Counted from the first letter of the stretch, positions 35,150 through 49,087 are shown. The stretch: 64,000 nt of DNA from Prinia subflava (GCF_021018805.1 NC_086247.1:120253094-120317093); one strand, 5' to 3'. The notes: generated by a model not told the origin, from the sequence alone. Program-made: numbers and translations.

Positions 35150-36675
35150 CAGCCTCCGTGCTCCTCCACCCCCGCTGGATCGAGCCCGTCATGTTCCTCT
35201 ACGACAACAGCCTGGATGAGATCAATAAGAACATGGACGGGTTTCACGCCGGCAGCAACTTCGCGGCGGCGGCGGCCAACCCCTGCCGCAACCTGATGGC
35301 TCACCCCGCGCCCCTGGCCGCCCCCAGCGCCGCCGCCTACAGCTCCAGCGAGGCCCCCGCCGCCGGCATGGCCGAGCCCGCTGTCAAGCAGTGCAGCCCC
35401 TGCTCGGCCGCCGTGCAGAGCTCCTCCGGCGCCGCGCTGCCCTACGGCTACTTCGGCAGCGGCTACTACCCCTGTCGCATGACCCACCACAACGCCATCA
35501 AGTCCTGCGCCCAGCCCGCCTCCACCTTCGCCGACAAGTACATGGACACCTCGGTCTCCGGCGAGGAGTTCACGTCTCGGGCCAAGGAGTTCGCCTTCTA
35601 CCAGGGCTACGCCGCCGGGCCCTACCAGCCGGTGCCCGGTTATCTGGATATGCCCGTGGTGCCCGCCATCGGCGGCCCCGGCGAGCCGCGCCACGACCCC
35701 CTTCTCCCCATGGACAGCTACCAGCCTTGGGCCATCACGAACGGGTGGAACGGGCAAGTGTACTGCCCCAAGGAGCAGAGCCAGCCGCCTCACCTCTGGA
35801 AATCCACCCTCCCGGGTAATACACCTGCATGGCTCCCCCTGTCTCTTCCTTTCATCCTGCCCCGCTCGCCTCTCCCGGGTATCCCGCCGGCGGGGCTCCG
35901 TGATCACCCCCCGGGCCGAGCCTTCGCCGTCCCGCCCGCCGTCCCCGGCCCCATCCCGCCCCGGTCCGCTCGTGCCCCAGCGCCGCTGGAACGGCACCGG
36001 TGCCGCCCCCCGCCCCCCGCCGGCGCACGGCACATCCCGCCTCGCCCGGCCGGCCCCGGCGCCGGCCCCGGGAGAGGAAACAGCTGAAAAGGGCCGCGGG
36101 AAGGTCTGTAGTATTATTTTCCATAGACCATGGAGTACGCGAGTTGTGTAAATCCCTGCAGCCCCCCTCTCGGTCCTTCCCATAGTCCCTGGCCAGGCTA
36201 CATGGGGTTTGTTATTATTTGTCTGACAGAAGTGAGCCTTACCCTGCCTAAAAGCTGTCTGCGGTGGCCAGGAAAGAGGAATCCCCAGTGCTGAGCCGGG
36301 CTTTAGCAGCTAAAGCGGAGCGGGGCAGGCGGAGGAGTGCGCTCTCACCCTAACCCTTGTACCACTTGAAGATGTCCTAACCGGTTCGAGCGATTTTCTA
36401 ACGCTTCCCTGCACGGTTTTTCTGTTCCAGACGTCGTTTCTCATCCCTCGGATGCGAACTCGTACAGGCGTGGAAGAAAGAAACGAGTGCCTTACACAAA
36501 GGTCCAGTTAAAAGAACTCGAAAGGGAATATGCTACAAATAAATTCATAACCAAAGACAAGAGGAGGAGGATATCGGCGACTACAAATCTATCAGAGAGA
36601 CAGGTCACAATCTGGTTCCAAAACAGAAGGGTCAAAGAGAAAAAAGTGATCAACAAATTGAAGACCACCAGTTAA
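35146..36675 (+). CDS. HOXA13: Homeobox protein Hox-A13 (two exons)
   Basis: AbdB-class transcription factor of distal limb, hindgut and urogenital development; it acts in the nucleus and binds DNA. The coding exons are 35146-35815 and 36431-36675 (phase-1 intron, GT at 35816, AG at 36429-36430), giving 304 residues. The start [14 protein letters not shown] is the conserved HOXA13 N-terminus. The N-terminal domain is Ala/Pro/Tyr-rich and ends with the conserved LWKSTLP block before the splice. The homeodomain is residues 238-297, with homeodomain positions I47, Q50, N51 and the WFQNRR recognition helix, followed by a seven-residue tail. Only a 5-Ala run remains near residues 38-42, whereas mammalian proteins (about 388 residues) carry several long Ala tracts; this is the main reason for calling the genome non-mammalian. 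Start position and splice sites are secure from conservation. Confidence 0.97.
35816..36430 (+). other. HOXA13: HOXA13 intron
   Basis: A 615-bp intron between a GTAATA donor and a CTGTTCCAG acceptor. The first 270 bases are extremely GC-rich and stay open in the exon 1 frame, so intron retention would add about 89 unrelated residues before a stop at 36085-36087. The second half is ordinary sequence. The only possible function seen is as part of the CpG island. Confidence 0.9.
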
Positions 36676-37990
36676 TGGATTAAAAATGGAGAAGCAGCAA
36701 TTCGAGAGTTTCAGAACTTCTTTTTTTTTGTGTGTGTTCAGATTAAAGTAATTATTAATAATAATTAAAAAGAGAAAAGACAATGAACCTCTTCTTTCAG
36801 AACAACAGATCTGTATCTTTGGAATTATAGTCTTTCTTTCTTTTTCTTTTTCCTTTTTTTTTTTTTCTTTTTAATATAGCTGTAGCAAAATGGTGAAAAC
36901 TGACAGTTCTCCTGAAATCCCAAACAGCCAGCCAGTTTGACAGACTGTACAGCCCACATGCCCAGCTCCGAGAGATACACTTTCAATTAAGACACGATTT
37001 TCTGAGAAACTTGTAAATACTTCTAAGACCTTACTATTTGAAAGAAGACCCTTCGTGGCCACGATGCGAGGACTGGTTAACGTGAGGAGGTCGATGTGGA
37101 CACATGATCTGGTTTTCTTCCATTGCAATCCAAACTGTATGTTGAATGACTGCTCAGGTAAACCATAGTGAAAAAATTACAATTACTGTATGTTTTTAAG
37201 CAATGCATTTATTGTCCAAAAAGTAATAATAAACCTCGAAGGTACTGAATAAGGATTTCAGAGACATCAGTAATGAAGGAAGTTCTGTGGAGGATCTATC
37301 GTGATAGTAAATTTAAACATCGCAAAACAGTGAGGATAGAAAGAAAAATATTTGCTTGGAGATGTCTTTCGGTTTCATTTTTTATTTTCCACAGATGAAT
37401 TATTGTCATCTAACCTGGGGGGTTTTGTTTGTTTGGAGGTTTTAATTTTTTTTTTTCCTGCAGACCATACAATAGATACATTTTAAAGGACTCTGCCTAT
37501 TTTAAACCTGAATTAATCTTCAAGAATTAATATTCTAAGTCCCCGGAAATTTTAAATATTTTAATATTGGCATTTCTTTAAGGTAGAAAAAAAATGGCCT
37601 GGGGAAAAAATACCCAAGAACTTTGAAATACATTTTTTCCCAGAAGTATTTTGATTTATGTAATCTATATTTGATCTATAAGTAATTAGTAGTTTCTCCT
37701 TCTTTATTGTCTGTTATGAGGCCGCAGTAGAATGTTTAGGGATTCTTTTTACAGCACCTTTTAATCCAATCAGTTATTTCAACCAGCACATTATTTTGTT
37801 TTTATTCACTATAAGAAGCTATCTTGTAAATAAAAAAAAAAAATCAGCGCACTGTGAAAATGTACTTATGCACCCTTTTTTATATATATTTCTACTGAAA
37901 AAAATGAAAACCCAAGACGTGTAGAAGTATAGTAGTATTAATACTGTTAATAAAATAGTCACTGTAATAAAACCTGAAAGAAATACACCT
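36676..37990 (+). other. HOXA13: HOXA13 3' untranslated region
   Basis: AT-rich, unique sequence after the stop codon. AATAAA signals occur at 37228, 37829, 37949 and 37966; the last pair, followed by T-rich and then GT-rich DNA, is the likeliest main 3' end and gives a UTR of about 1.3 kb. The end is estimated, not proven. Many AT-rich elements suggest post-transcriptional control. Confidence 0.65.
37966..37971 (+). terminator. HOXA13: Likely HOXA13 polyadenylation signal
   Basis: Canonical AATAAA, second of two signals 17 bases apart (the other at 37949-37954). A GT-rich stretch lies downstream at about 38067-38090. Confidence 0.5.
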
Positions 37991-38452
37991 TATTTTTTCC
38001 ATTCCTATGCGCATTTAATAGAAAAGTATAATGTATCTGTCTTATAACTGTAGTACTGTCTTTCAGTGTGTAGCTTGTGTATGTATGGTGGATTTTATTT
38101 TTCTTGGCGGTGTTTATCTGCGGGCAGGCACGCCTGATAACCAGCGTTCCTAAACTATAAATGTTTCGGTAATGTTAAACAGTGGTTTTGCAGCCGCGCT
38201 GGGGGACGGGGGCTGCAAGAGCAGGATGATACGAGCGCAGCGCTGCAGCCCTCGCCGGGAAATGGAGGCCGGGGCCTGCCCCTGGGACGGGGGCACACCG
38301 CCCGGCCTGCCTGTGCCTCGGCGGGGAGATGGGGGGCCTGCGTGGCGATGACAGGACGGGGAAGGCCCGAAACCTTGACCTTGAGGGGGGAAAAGCCGAT
38401 TTGTGACCTTGACTTTTGACAGCTCCTGGCGCCGGCGGCATCCGCGGGCCGG

Positions 38453-38471
38453 CAGCGCCACCTCGTGGCCA
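38453..38471 (-). promoter_or_regulatory. CTCF binding motif (strong match)
   Basis: On the - strand this reads TGGCCACGAGGTGGCGCTG, differing from the textbook vertebrate CTCF consensus at only three of nineteen positions, all at tolerated sites. It sits inside a CpG island about 470 bp past the predicted HOXA13 3' end, where mammalian HOXA clusters also have CTCF-bound sites between HOXA13 and HOXA11. The orientation points toward the EVX1 side. Confidence 0.75.
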
Positions 38472-41400
38472 GCGGCGGGTGGCGCCCGCACCTGGACGCG
38501 CCCGCGCAGCGCTGCCGCCCGCGCCCGGGGAGCGCCGCGCCGCCCCAGCGCACTTCTCTGGGAAACGCTGCGGACCTGCCAGGCCCAGCGCCCCGCAGGC
38601 TGTGCTCCGTGCTCTCGCTGCCTCTGGCGTGACAGGGCAGCGGCGGGGCTGACACGGAGCTCAGCCGGTGCCCGGTGAGGGATGCCTGGGGCGGGGAGCC
38701 GCCGGCCGGCCGGGATAGGGAGTGGCGGGCGACTTTGGTCGGGCACAAAGAGAAGTTTGCTTTAACCGCCTGTCTCCTGCGGTGGTCTGCAGCTCTAATT
38801 AGAGCTATTGGGGAACCTTTACGGTACATTTAGAGGGTATCATATACCGCGCTCGCTGTACGCTTCTAGCCTTACATTTCTGAAATTCAAAAGGACCCAC
38901 CTCTGCAGGGATCAGCACAGAGCGATTTCCGTCCCTCAGATCTGACTGTAACCCATTCGTGCAATAACTGACATGAAAACTACCTGCAGCAGCGGGATTT
39001 ATTTTCCAGGAGGCTTTCGTGTCGGGGGCTTTGCCCTACATTCGGGAGTTTAGCCTTCCCGCCGTGTGCGGCCGCGCAGGGGCTGTGAGCCGCTGTGGTT
39101 TCTCGGGCCGCGAAGCCCTGTGGTTTCTCAGGCCGCGGGAAAGCCGCGGTCGCGGAGCGTGGGAATTAAGGATGCATCGCTTCGGAGGCCGGTCAGGGAA
39201 TTTCTGAGCGAGAAATCCCATCCTGCTGCGAAAATAGCCTAGGAGTGTCACATTATTGGCAGGCGGTTTCCAGACCACGCAGCTCGGTTGTGCTTTCGGG
39301 TGACAGGGTGTCGGCCCCCTGTGACAAGCACCCGGCCTTCCAGTGGCCTGCGGCATCGTGCGAGGGACCACGGCTAAAAATCCACGGGCACAACCCCACC
39401 CGTCCGCGGCGGGCAGAGCCTTGGGCTGCCCACGGGCGAGGGGAGTCTCTGGGGAGCCAGTAGTGTCCACGGCCTGGGATTTTCAGCGGAACTGGTGCAG
39501 GCAGAAACCTTCCGCGCTGGAGCTGTTCTATCTGCGGGAAGCCCTGTTACCTTGCTCGAAGGGCTGGCGCTGCGGGCTAGCGCCGGGACCTGTCTCCCAC
39601 CGGCCGTACCTGCTGCCCACGGGCTGTGTGCCTCGGCTGCAGGCACGGGACAGCCGCCTTGCCACAGTCTCCTTGCGACGATTTCGCCTGAGAGAAATTG
39701 CCCCAAGAAGGCCGCTAGTGAATTACACTTGTCCTTGCTCCGAGTGAATAATTTTGTTCATTTCGTTATATTTCGCAGACTGGTAATTATTGCATGAGGC
39801 GCCGCAAATTATAATGTACTTCAGGTCGGAGTTGGGGGTGATACACAGGACTGAACCCTGCCTACCTTAGTCAGGATCTTCTAATTTCAGACCGTGCCCC
39901 AGAGCGATATAATTCAGGTACGCCTTGAAAGGAGCCCACAATGAGAGAACATGGCCGACATTAGTATAACTCAGGTTTTGGTTGCTTGTTTGGGGTCTTT
40001 TGTTGTTGTTGTTATTTTTGGTTTGGTTTGGTTTTTTAAGGTAACTTTTAATCGGAGCTGGCGTTAGAAGATTATGTTTTCACGCTGAGCTACCTACCGT
40101 TCAAATTTGCTAAGCATTTCAAGACTGACTGTGGATTAGCGAATTTAAATTCCCACTACTGTTCAAATAGCTCAGCCGCATATATATTTCACAGGGTAAA
40201 AAGAGGAGCGTTTGACTCGCGATCGCTGGCAGGAGTAAGGTAACATTTTGGATCCGACCCCTGTTACCATCTAAGTCAGCGTCGAGGCTCCGAGGCTCTC
40301 GCAGGCTTTAGCAGGACGAGCAGGTCATGCTTCCCTGTCCCGCAGCGCGGACTCCCGTCAGGGAAGCAGGACCCCGGGGCAGCGGCGGAGCCCCCACCCC
40401 ACGGGCTGTGTCCCCAAAGCCTCGGGCGTGCGGCGGCCGCGGCGGGGGCTGCGCGCCCGGTCCCGCGGGGAGGCCGCTCCGAGCCAGCCCTGCCTCCGAG
40501 CCGTGCGCGCCCCGAGGCGCCCCTGGAGAAGGGTCCCACTGTGCGAGTGGCTGGGACAGGTGAGCAGACAGGGAGCTCCGTGCCTTGCTCTCCAGGGCAC
40601 CGAGAAGAGGGTACTGAGCGGAGCGGAGGTGGCCGGCGGAGCACTCCGCGGCCGTGCGGGGACTCAGGAAACCAAGAGCGTGGTGTCTGTGGCTTTCCAG
40701 CCACGAAAGATCCACTCTCCGCCTGCCTTGCGTGCACTCCTGCCCTCGCTTCGGTGGTCCCGCGTGTTTGCCTACCCACGGCTGCACCCACGTAGCCGTC
40801 CGCGCCTCCATCCCTCCATCCCTTGGCCGGGTAGATGTGGCCTCGGAGCGTGGGGGAGAGCGGGCATGTAGGGGTGTGTGTGTGTGTTCATGTTATTTAT
40901 TACCTTCATTTACCGTCCAAAAGCTGTTGGCACATACATTTTCAAGTACAAATTGCTGTTGTACTACATATTCCCCTCTCACCAATCTGCCGCCAGAGTC
41001 CTAAAATACATCCCTAATACGTTTTACAAGTGATTATTATCACCAGCGAAAATAATTAAGCAACGTGATACATTAAGTCACAACGTCCGTCCTTGCACAT
41101 GATTCAGAGAGAATTATTATTTATATTCCCCACTTTACAGAGAATGTTTTAAAATGGTGGTAAGGAACTTACTGTGCCGGGATTGCTGTCTAGAGTTACG
41201 TGTGCAAGGAGTTTTATTTGCAAACGTTAAGAAAATGTGCCGGAAGAAGGATTTGGAAGGAAAACAAACACAAAATTAAAAAACAAAACGTATGTATACG
41301 TCGTACAGTCTTTATTTTCTCAGCTTCCCTTGAATCAAGAACGTTAGGTGTAATATTTTAGCAGCTGTGGAGAGAGACGCAAGGGACAGAGGGAGCAAGT

Positions 41401-41932
41401 TATTACTGTATATTTAGCGTATTTATTGGAGCACTAAAAAAAGAGCAGCATTTCATTCGTAGAGCAAAACACGCAATATAATTAAAGAAAAAAAAAGTTC
41501 CGTTTCACTTCAATCTCCACGTAGCTCACTTTCAGTCTTGGATTCAAAGACGTACATTTTGATTCCCAGTATTCGGAAATGGTAGTTTATAATCGCCTGA
41601 TTCTTGGCGTCGTGGGTCCCTCAGTTTTCCCATGGGTAGAAAATGTCCTTATGTCTTTGACGCGGACAGACAGGTATAACAAATGTTACACTTTTTCCCA
41701 CCCAGCAAATAATCTGGTATTTAATCTATCCCCGCCTAGAGCACTTGGCTGTAGCAAAGGTGGATTGCTGTGGGAAATAAACCTTGACAGGAGCATATTT
41801 CCGAAAAATAATAACTCTAAATCTATTTTTTTTTCGGCTGCCTTTCACTCAGAAAGATTCCCGTTTAAATACCGGAATGTCGTCCTCAATATTGAAGTGT
41901 TCAGAAAATCGCCCATTACTTCCAGAAAAACG

Positions 41933-41934
<2 letters not shown>

Positions 41935-41964
<30 letters not shown>
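41935..41964. repeat. (TA)n microsatellite
   Basis: Fifteen uninterrupted TA dinucleotides. Confidence 0.95.
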
Positions 41965-41968
<4 letters not shown>

Positions 41969-42663
41969 TGAGAGAACGGGAAAGAATCTCGGCCTCTCGC
42001 CTATACATTAAAATATCTACAGCGTAAATAAAATCCCATTCCTGGTGCATTTCAGCATTCTCCGTGGGCAGCGTTAGCAATAAAATCAAGACAGCGCTTA
42101 ATACAAAAAAAATATTGGCAGGCGCTAAAAGGCCGTTTGTCGCCATTCATAACATTTAGATGCGTTTCAATGCACTTTCATGAGGATTTGAGGAGATGTC
42201 CTTGCGCGCTCTCGGCCGGTAAAGGAGCCCAAAAGGCAGAGGGGGCGGGAACCGGGGGGCGGCTTTTCCCCGCGGGCCGGGGGCTGTGGGGCGGTGGGTG
42301 CCGGGACGCGCCCATGCGCCCCGGCCGCGTCTGCGGGGGTCCGGCCGCGGGTGTTCTGGCCACGCCGTGAGCCTTTCCCTGCCCCCTGGGCCCCCTCCCC
42401 CTTGAATGCAGTTGATTCATGAACTAGGGTACGAAATGCTAATGTTCATTAAGCCTATCTTCCTCTCTCCTCCCTTCGGCCTCCTTCCCGCCCCCGCACC
42501 CCCAAAAAGATTTTTTTTTCTCTCCAGTGAATAGCTCCAACATGGCGTACTGCAAGGCAGAAGCTTTGCCCGTTCCTAGATCTGAACTGTGATCAAACAT
42601 CCCCAAAGAGAGCATCTCTCTTCCTCCCGCCGCTTCCCCCTCCCTTCCCTCCCCTTAGCGTAA

Positions 42664-42676
42664 AGCGCCCTCTTCT
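42664..42676 (-). promoter_or_regulatory. Candidate CTCF core
   Basis: The - strand reads AGAAGAGGGCGCT, matching the CTCF core except at one weakly constrained position. It lies beside the 8-bp palindrome CTACGTAG. It has the same orientation as the motif at 38453. Confidence 0.4.
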
Positions 42677-45498
42677 ACGTAGGAAAGGTCAAGTCCTACA
42701 ACGCGCAACCCACGGTCATTACTGTACTGTGACCCGGGGTGTACTGGGGAGGAACGGCCGGTGTCTCGTGATCAAAAACACTGGGACTTCTTTTTTTCTT
42801 TTTCTTTTTTTTTTTTTTTTCTTTTCGTTTCTCCTGCTCGTGCGATGGGAATCCGTGGAATTAGACAGCATTTTAGCCTCCTGCAATCACCTTGTGTGCA
42901 AATCGCCAGCGGAAATCCTAAGGGACCAGGAGAGAAACAGAGAGAGGGGGGAGAGAGAGAAAGGGAGGGGGGGAAGAGAGAGAGGAAAAAATAAATAGCT
43001 ATAATAGTAGTACTAATAATAACGGCAATAATCGTCATTAGCCTGTGATATCGCTGCATTTTGCCTGAAGCTGGCAGGAAGGACGATGTGCCCCAGTGGC
43101 TAGATTTCTCTCCATCTAAAGGCAAACCAACAACTCGAACAAAAAAAATACAAACCCCCAAATCAACAGCAACCCAAGACACTGAAAAATCGAGAAGGAA
43201 TGTTTGATGGACCGTGCATATTTAATCTGTAAGAGAGGAAACCAAAAAAATATGTAATCCATCCTCACTGAACTGGAGATCTACAGCCCAGCGCGGGATC
43301 CTGTCAGTCTCCATGGGGATATATTTTTGCACAGGCGAGAGACTTCTGGATACTGGGGTAAGATTTTCGTGCTCTTCCTGGAAGCGGCTCAGTGTTTCTT
43401 CTCTCTCCCTGCTCGGTGGTGAACTAAGCAAACAAGCCCACAGCAAACACCCACCCGGTCCCCTCTCAAGAAGCCCCCCGCATGACTGGAGCAAAGTCAT
43501 TCGGGAGGCCTTTGTAGAGAGTTTCCCAGGCCCCTGCTCTCCCATCCCCCCCAGCCCACCCACCCACCCCACTCCGTTTCTCCCACGATGTATGAGGCCG
43601 AGGTGCCGCTTCTCCTTCGGGGACCTGGGGGAAGGCGGCTGCCTAAGCTGATGCTTATAGAGCCGAAGAGCTCGTGGAGAAAAGTAAGGCTCTTTCTCCT
43701 AGCTTGGGTGCCGGCTCCACCTTCCTCAGGGATGCTGCTTTCCTCTGTAGCATAGGTGGGAAGCAAAGAGGGCTCTTGGCAGGAAAGTGCTTCTGGAGAG
43801 GCTGGGTTCAGAGCCCAGGACGAGAGCAGACTTGCAGATAGAGCTGCTGGTTGTTTGGCTTCGCGCAGTGCCGTGTTGTATTGCAGAGCTGGATCAGGCT
43901 GCATGGAAAAACGTCTCCTGGATTTTATCGCCGGTTGTTTTATTCCCATGTACTTGCCTCTGAAATTGTTTTAATCATTCAAGTGCAGGGGAGGAGGGTG
44001 GACGGCTGTGTATGCAAGAAATACGGGGAAGGATGTTTAACCTGTCTGCTTTTCGCCATTGTTTGTGCGTATCTAGAGAGAAAAATTCCAGCCGGGCATT
44101 GTAACCTGTCAGTTTTAATTAATCTGAATCTCGTCGTAATCGCCTTGATTTGAGCGCACAAAGCAAATTGCTTTCATTTATTCCTGACCGTATAAAACGA
44201 CCTATATGGTCGGCTTGGGTGAGGACTAATAGAAAAGCGAGTTATTTCAAGCCTGGCCTCTAAATGCCTTCGAGTAGGAAAAAAAAAATTTTAAAAAATA
44301 TAAAAATGATTACAAAGCAGTCTTGGATGGACTTCGTCTCCAGACAGTGTCTGGTTTACATTTAAATATGTGAGTATTTCTAAATACTGTGCTGTATGAA
44401 CTTGATGGGAAAATAAACCGAAAGAGAAAGAATGCTAACTACCACACTTCGCCTGGTCCCATTTTGGATATTTTGCCCGAATTCCCCCGGACTCTGCAAT
44501 GTGGATCTGTCATGCTTATGCCCCCCGATTTCTGGAAGGAGAGATATTAGTATCAGCGCTTGTTGAAAAGTCGGGAAAGGGAAACAAGCGGGACAGTGAG
44601 CAGGCTTCCACCCGGGCACAGGCAAGAGCAGCCATATTAGGCTTAGAGAAAGAGCTGTTTTTATGGGTATCCTTGCTTTACATATTAGAGAAGAGACAAG
44701 AAACGATCCTGACGAGCTGGCTAAGCTGTACATGGACGTATGATTGCATCCTAAATTGCAGCACGTACTTTAAGCCCGTGTTATACAAACAGCTTCCTAT
44801 AAATGTTACACAAGTACAGGTACCTTAATTACAACACAATTCTGAGAGTCCATCAAAATATGGAGTTGGAGCTTTGAAGTCGTTGATTTGACATTCTCGG
44901 TATAGCGATACTTCCTGTACCCGCCCCTAAAGCAAGCATTGATGAAGAAATGGCTTTAGTTCGGTGGGTTTCACGATATGTGAATAAGGCTCTCCCATAA
45001 AGTTAGCAGTGGTACAGTAAAATCCGATGTGTTTCTTGGCGAGTTGGGCAAAATAATTAAATAAAAAAATGAAATACCTTTATAAATCATTGTTAAAATT
45101 TAATGTGCATTAGAGAGAACCTTATATCCTATAAAATTCAATTTAGCTTAGAATCCCAGTCAATTACCTTGACGTGAATTTCTGTGGCATGGTGTGGATC
45201 TCGGCATCTCAGAAACAGTCAAGCTACGACAGGCTGGTCTCGGCGTTAAGGCATTTCATTTTCTGTAGCTTTCTGTGCTTAATCTATAAGGAACATTAGA
45301 TATCTCACAACTCTTGTGTGTTGTTTAGATCCTGAATTAGTAGAAAGAAAATACTCTTTTGCCAGAAGCAACGCGATAGGATTATTTTTTCATCTCACTG
45401 AATATATTTCCTGGATTAACAAATCTAAGGTCAAGTTCAAGGCATAGATTCTAGCAATACTTTTAAATGTAAGTTGACATAGGAATGTTTCGGCGGAC

Positions 45499-45532
45499 TT
45501 TTTTTTCCTTTTTTTCTTTTTTTTTCTTTTTT

Positions 45533-45562
<30 letters not shown>
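45499..45562. repeat. T-rich tract
   Basis: Long T runs broken by single C residues; no polymerase III box or other RNA gene feature found beside it. Confidence 0.85.
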
Positions 45563-45566
<4 letters not shown>

Positions 45567-46364
45567 GTAGAGTATAGCGGCACTCTCGGTTGCGGGTGAA
45601 CTTTGCACGGGAACATCGCCTGGGATATGGCCGTCTGCAGGGATAGCTGTCGATAGCTAGCACCTCACTTTCAAGGGATCACTGGGGATGTTCCCCTGAA
45701 CCTCTCTGCTTAATTCTTCATAAAATAGATTGGCACTAAAGGGGACTGGTACCTGCTCACTACAAACGGCGCTAAGGACAGGGTGCTTTGTGAGTCTGGG
45801 TGGGAGTGGGTGGGAAGTGCCTGCTCTTCTGTGCCGGCGGATCATAACCAAGGAAATCTGCCTTCGCACCAGTTTAGAGCCCGCCGCTGGCTCTAGACAC
45901 CCCTCTCCCGCAGACTAAATTTGCTAAGAGTCTCTTGCACCTGTATCTGGATAGACGAGGGGGCAAAATGAGTGCTGTGTGTATGTTTTCCTGTGCCAGG
46001 AAAACCTCCGAGAGTGTTCAAGGGGAGAAGAAGAGACATTTATAGAAGCATCGTCAGTCAATCAATTTCTGATACACTAGCTGGTCTGAGAAAACTCCTT
46101 CTTGGTTCCGTCTTATTACCAAACAGCATTGTCTTTCAGGACCAGGCTCCGAGCAGTAAGTGTAAACGCTGTGAAGGGGTTCAGCGCCCCGGGACCCTGG
46201 AACTCAGGTCTGGGGAACCGGGGGGTGAGGAGACACGACACTGTGAGAGACTCCCCGCGCGTTGGGAAGGCGCTGTCGGAACAACAGCTCGTTTGTCTGC
46301 TGGTGAGCAAGAGAATAGCTACCGAAACATGAACTTTTCTATCTAGAGGTAGCTTCTCTCCTGG

Positions 46365-46414
<50 letters not shown>
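46365..46414. repeat. Poly(A) tract, 50 bases
   Basis: Uninterrupted A run in non-coding DNA; no gene body precedes it that I recognise. Confidence 0.9.
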
Positions 46415-46415
<1 letters not shown>

Positions 46416-49053
46416 CCCACAATATTTCGGCTACTTGCAGCTATCATAGTCAGAGAGCCCTCAGACGTTCATCAGCTCAAAGGGATGCAAAATATCACGA
46501 TTGGTTGCCAAAACCGAGTACATCTCTGTATATTCGTAGTGGTTTAATCCTAAAATTCAAACTAGACGGGAGGCTTGGTAGGAAAAAGAATCACCCTCTT
46601 CATTTCAGCAACTTAAAAAGACACAGAGGGTGACAGAGGAAAGGATTTGGCTAATTTATATTAAAAATTAATCTAAAGTATTCTAGCCCAGAGGAGTGCA
46701 GCCTTTTGAGATGTTCAAGCCTCTGAAATAATGTAATGAGGGGGAAAAAAAAAAGTCAGAATATACATTGAATTCTGTTTACATCTCTTTACACATATTC
46801 TGCAGTTTCCTAGCAAAATCACAACCACACCGCCTCATGTTTTGGAAAATAAATAGCCTGTCCCATGTCACAGCACGGGGCTTCCATCTCACCGATATAT
46901 ACACACATACAAAAAGATATAAAAATTCACCTATTATTTAAATTATTTAGCTAGCTATTATGGTACTTCATTCTATAGCAATCTTACGGAAATATATTTA
47001 GTTTAAAAAAAAAACCCATCAAAACTTATAGCTTCTTTCCATAACAGACAAAACAGCAAACAGAAAAGAAGCGTCTTTTAAGAACTTCTGAGCCCAAGAT
47101 ATTTAAAACCCAAATAATCAGCGGGTTTTTCTGACCCTGGATTCCTGGCAAATTTTGTGACGAATTATCGCCTTGTGTCCCTATTTGCATTGGTAAAGGT
47201 GGGAAGACGGTGCGCTTTTCGTTGGCAGCGACACTTCGAATTCCCTAATGCAATGATTTTCTAATAAGCCTTTGTAGGCTGTACTCAACCATCAGTTTTA
47301 GAAAACACTGTCCTAATTCCTTAGATATTTTCTCCTGCTCGAGTCGTAATACCCCTCACCCTCCCTGTGCGAGAGAAGCAGCAGAGACTGAAGCCAGCGA
47401 TCCTGTAATATCTTTAATTAGCTTCTCTTGACGCAAATTCTTTCTAGCACACGTTCCTCCTGTTAATTAGAGGCACCCACCCTACTGGCAAGGTAAATGG
47501 TCGGCTTCAAATATTTTTTCAAGCAAAGCCCGGTACAAAAAGACAACAATTTAGATACAATAGAACTTGAACTTTTGGAGAAGCAGTAGTGAGTTAAACA
47601 GTTGCCTTTGCACGCCATCTGTATATATAAAAGCTAGACTATCGAGGCGTCCTAGGTCTGTTTATATTCCACCAAAGAAGAGATGTAGCTTTTTTCTCCT
47701 CCCTTTGTTTAGCTTAGCTATGGGTAGCAGTCTCCCCACCTCTTGGCCACGCTTCTCCTTTGCAAAACCGTCCTGCAGCAGAGGTTCCAAATTCAGAGCG
47801 GTTTTACCCTCTCTAATCCGGTCGAAATACATGGGAAGGCGTAACGAATGCATTTTGCTTCTCCAAACGAAATGCTTGCCTTTGTTTATGTTGTTCTCAG
47901 TGAGGTTAGCGAGAGGAAGGCTCGGTTTTCCCTCTTCCTCAACGCGGAAGTCCCAATTACTGTATTAAAAGAGCAATTCAACATTAGACCAAATAATCAA
48001 CATTGATAATTGTGCTGAACACAGCAACTTAACAGCAGGCTCCCTGCAATTACCCACACATTCCGGGACTTTAGGCGTACATTATCTCTTGTTCCATTTA
48101 ACAGCAAATAAAGCAGAGAACAGCCTGTGCCTTGGGTGTCTACTCGCACCCAGACGAGCTGTGCCCCCCTCGGCTCTCCCCATCACCCTTCCCGCTGGCT
48201 GGGCAGGCGGCACCCGGAGGCATTTTGGGGTCCCCCTGCGCCACAAACCCGCTCGAAGAGAAATAGGCTGCCTGGTTTGGAGAGGTGGGGGAGAGAGCTG
48301 GAGCGATTCAAAAGCAGGCATCGGGGCTGCACGTGTGCATGCTGTGCAAGCACGTATATGCCCAGACACACGCACACCCACGCACACACACTCCTCTTTC
48401 CAGCTGCCTTCTCGCCCTTCTTGCCTTAATTTCCCTTTGTTTCCCAGACGCAGCCCCGACCTCTGGCACGGCGGAGCCTCGCACGGCGCCGCAGTCCCGG
48501 CTGCAGAGAGGAGCGGCGAAGAGCCCCATACAAACCTGTGCCAGCCCTGCTCCCCATTTCTAGCCCCAAGGTTTGAAATTTATTGAAATGCAAGAGGGCG
48601 GCTGCAGTGAGTCCGAGGAGGTGGTGTCCCGCGATTAAGTGTTGGGCAGCTCTGTCATGTCTGCTCTGACACAAGCTGAAGTTGACTGCCAAAGTGCTAT
48701 AAAACCGCAGGTCAGTCTAGAACTGTTTTCGGTTCCCCTAGACGCGCCGTGTTCAATTATAGCCTTAAAAGCCCTAATACAAGTGCAAGAATTTGTTTGC
48801 CATCACACAGAGGCGGGGCGAGGCTCGGCAATGGTGGCGCCTTTGTTATCTCAAAGTCACTGAAATCCTTATACATTCCTTTTTGTTCGAAGGGAGGAGT
48901 GTCTGCGTGTGTACAGGGTGTGGGGAGAGGTTTTCATCGACGGAATTGAACGGTGCGGGTATACAGGGAAAGTAACCAGTGTTCGGACACCAAAAGAGGG
49001 CTTCCGACCCCCCAGTCCACTCCACCCACCACCCCACCACGACCACCCCTTGC

Positions 49054-49055
49054 AA

Positions 49056-49087
<32 letters not shown>

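Noticed and set aside
35053..36183. 376-codon open frame antisense to HOXA13 exon 1
   Set aside because: It mirrors the GC-rich, codon-biased HOXA13 exon and intron. The product is a Gly/Ala/Arg-rich string with no domain, typical of the shadow frame of a GC-rich exon.
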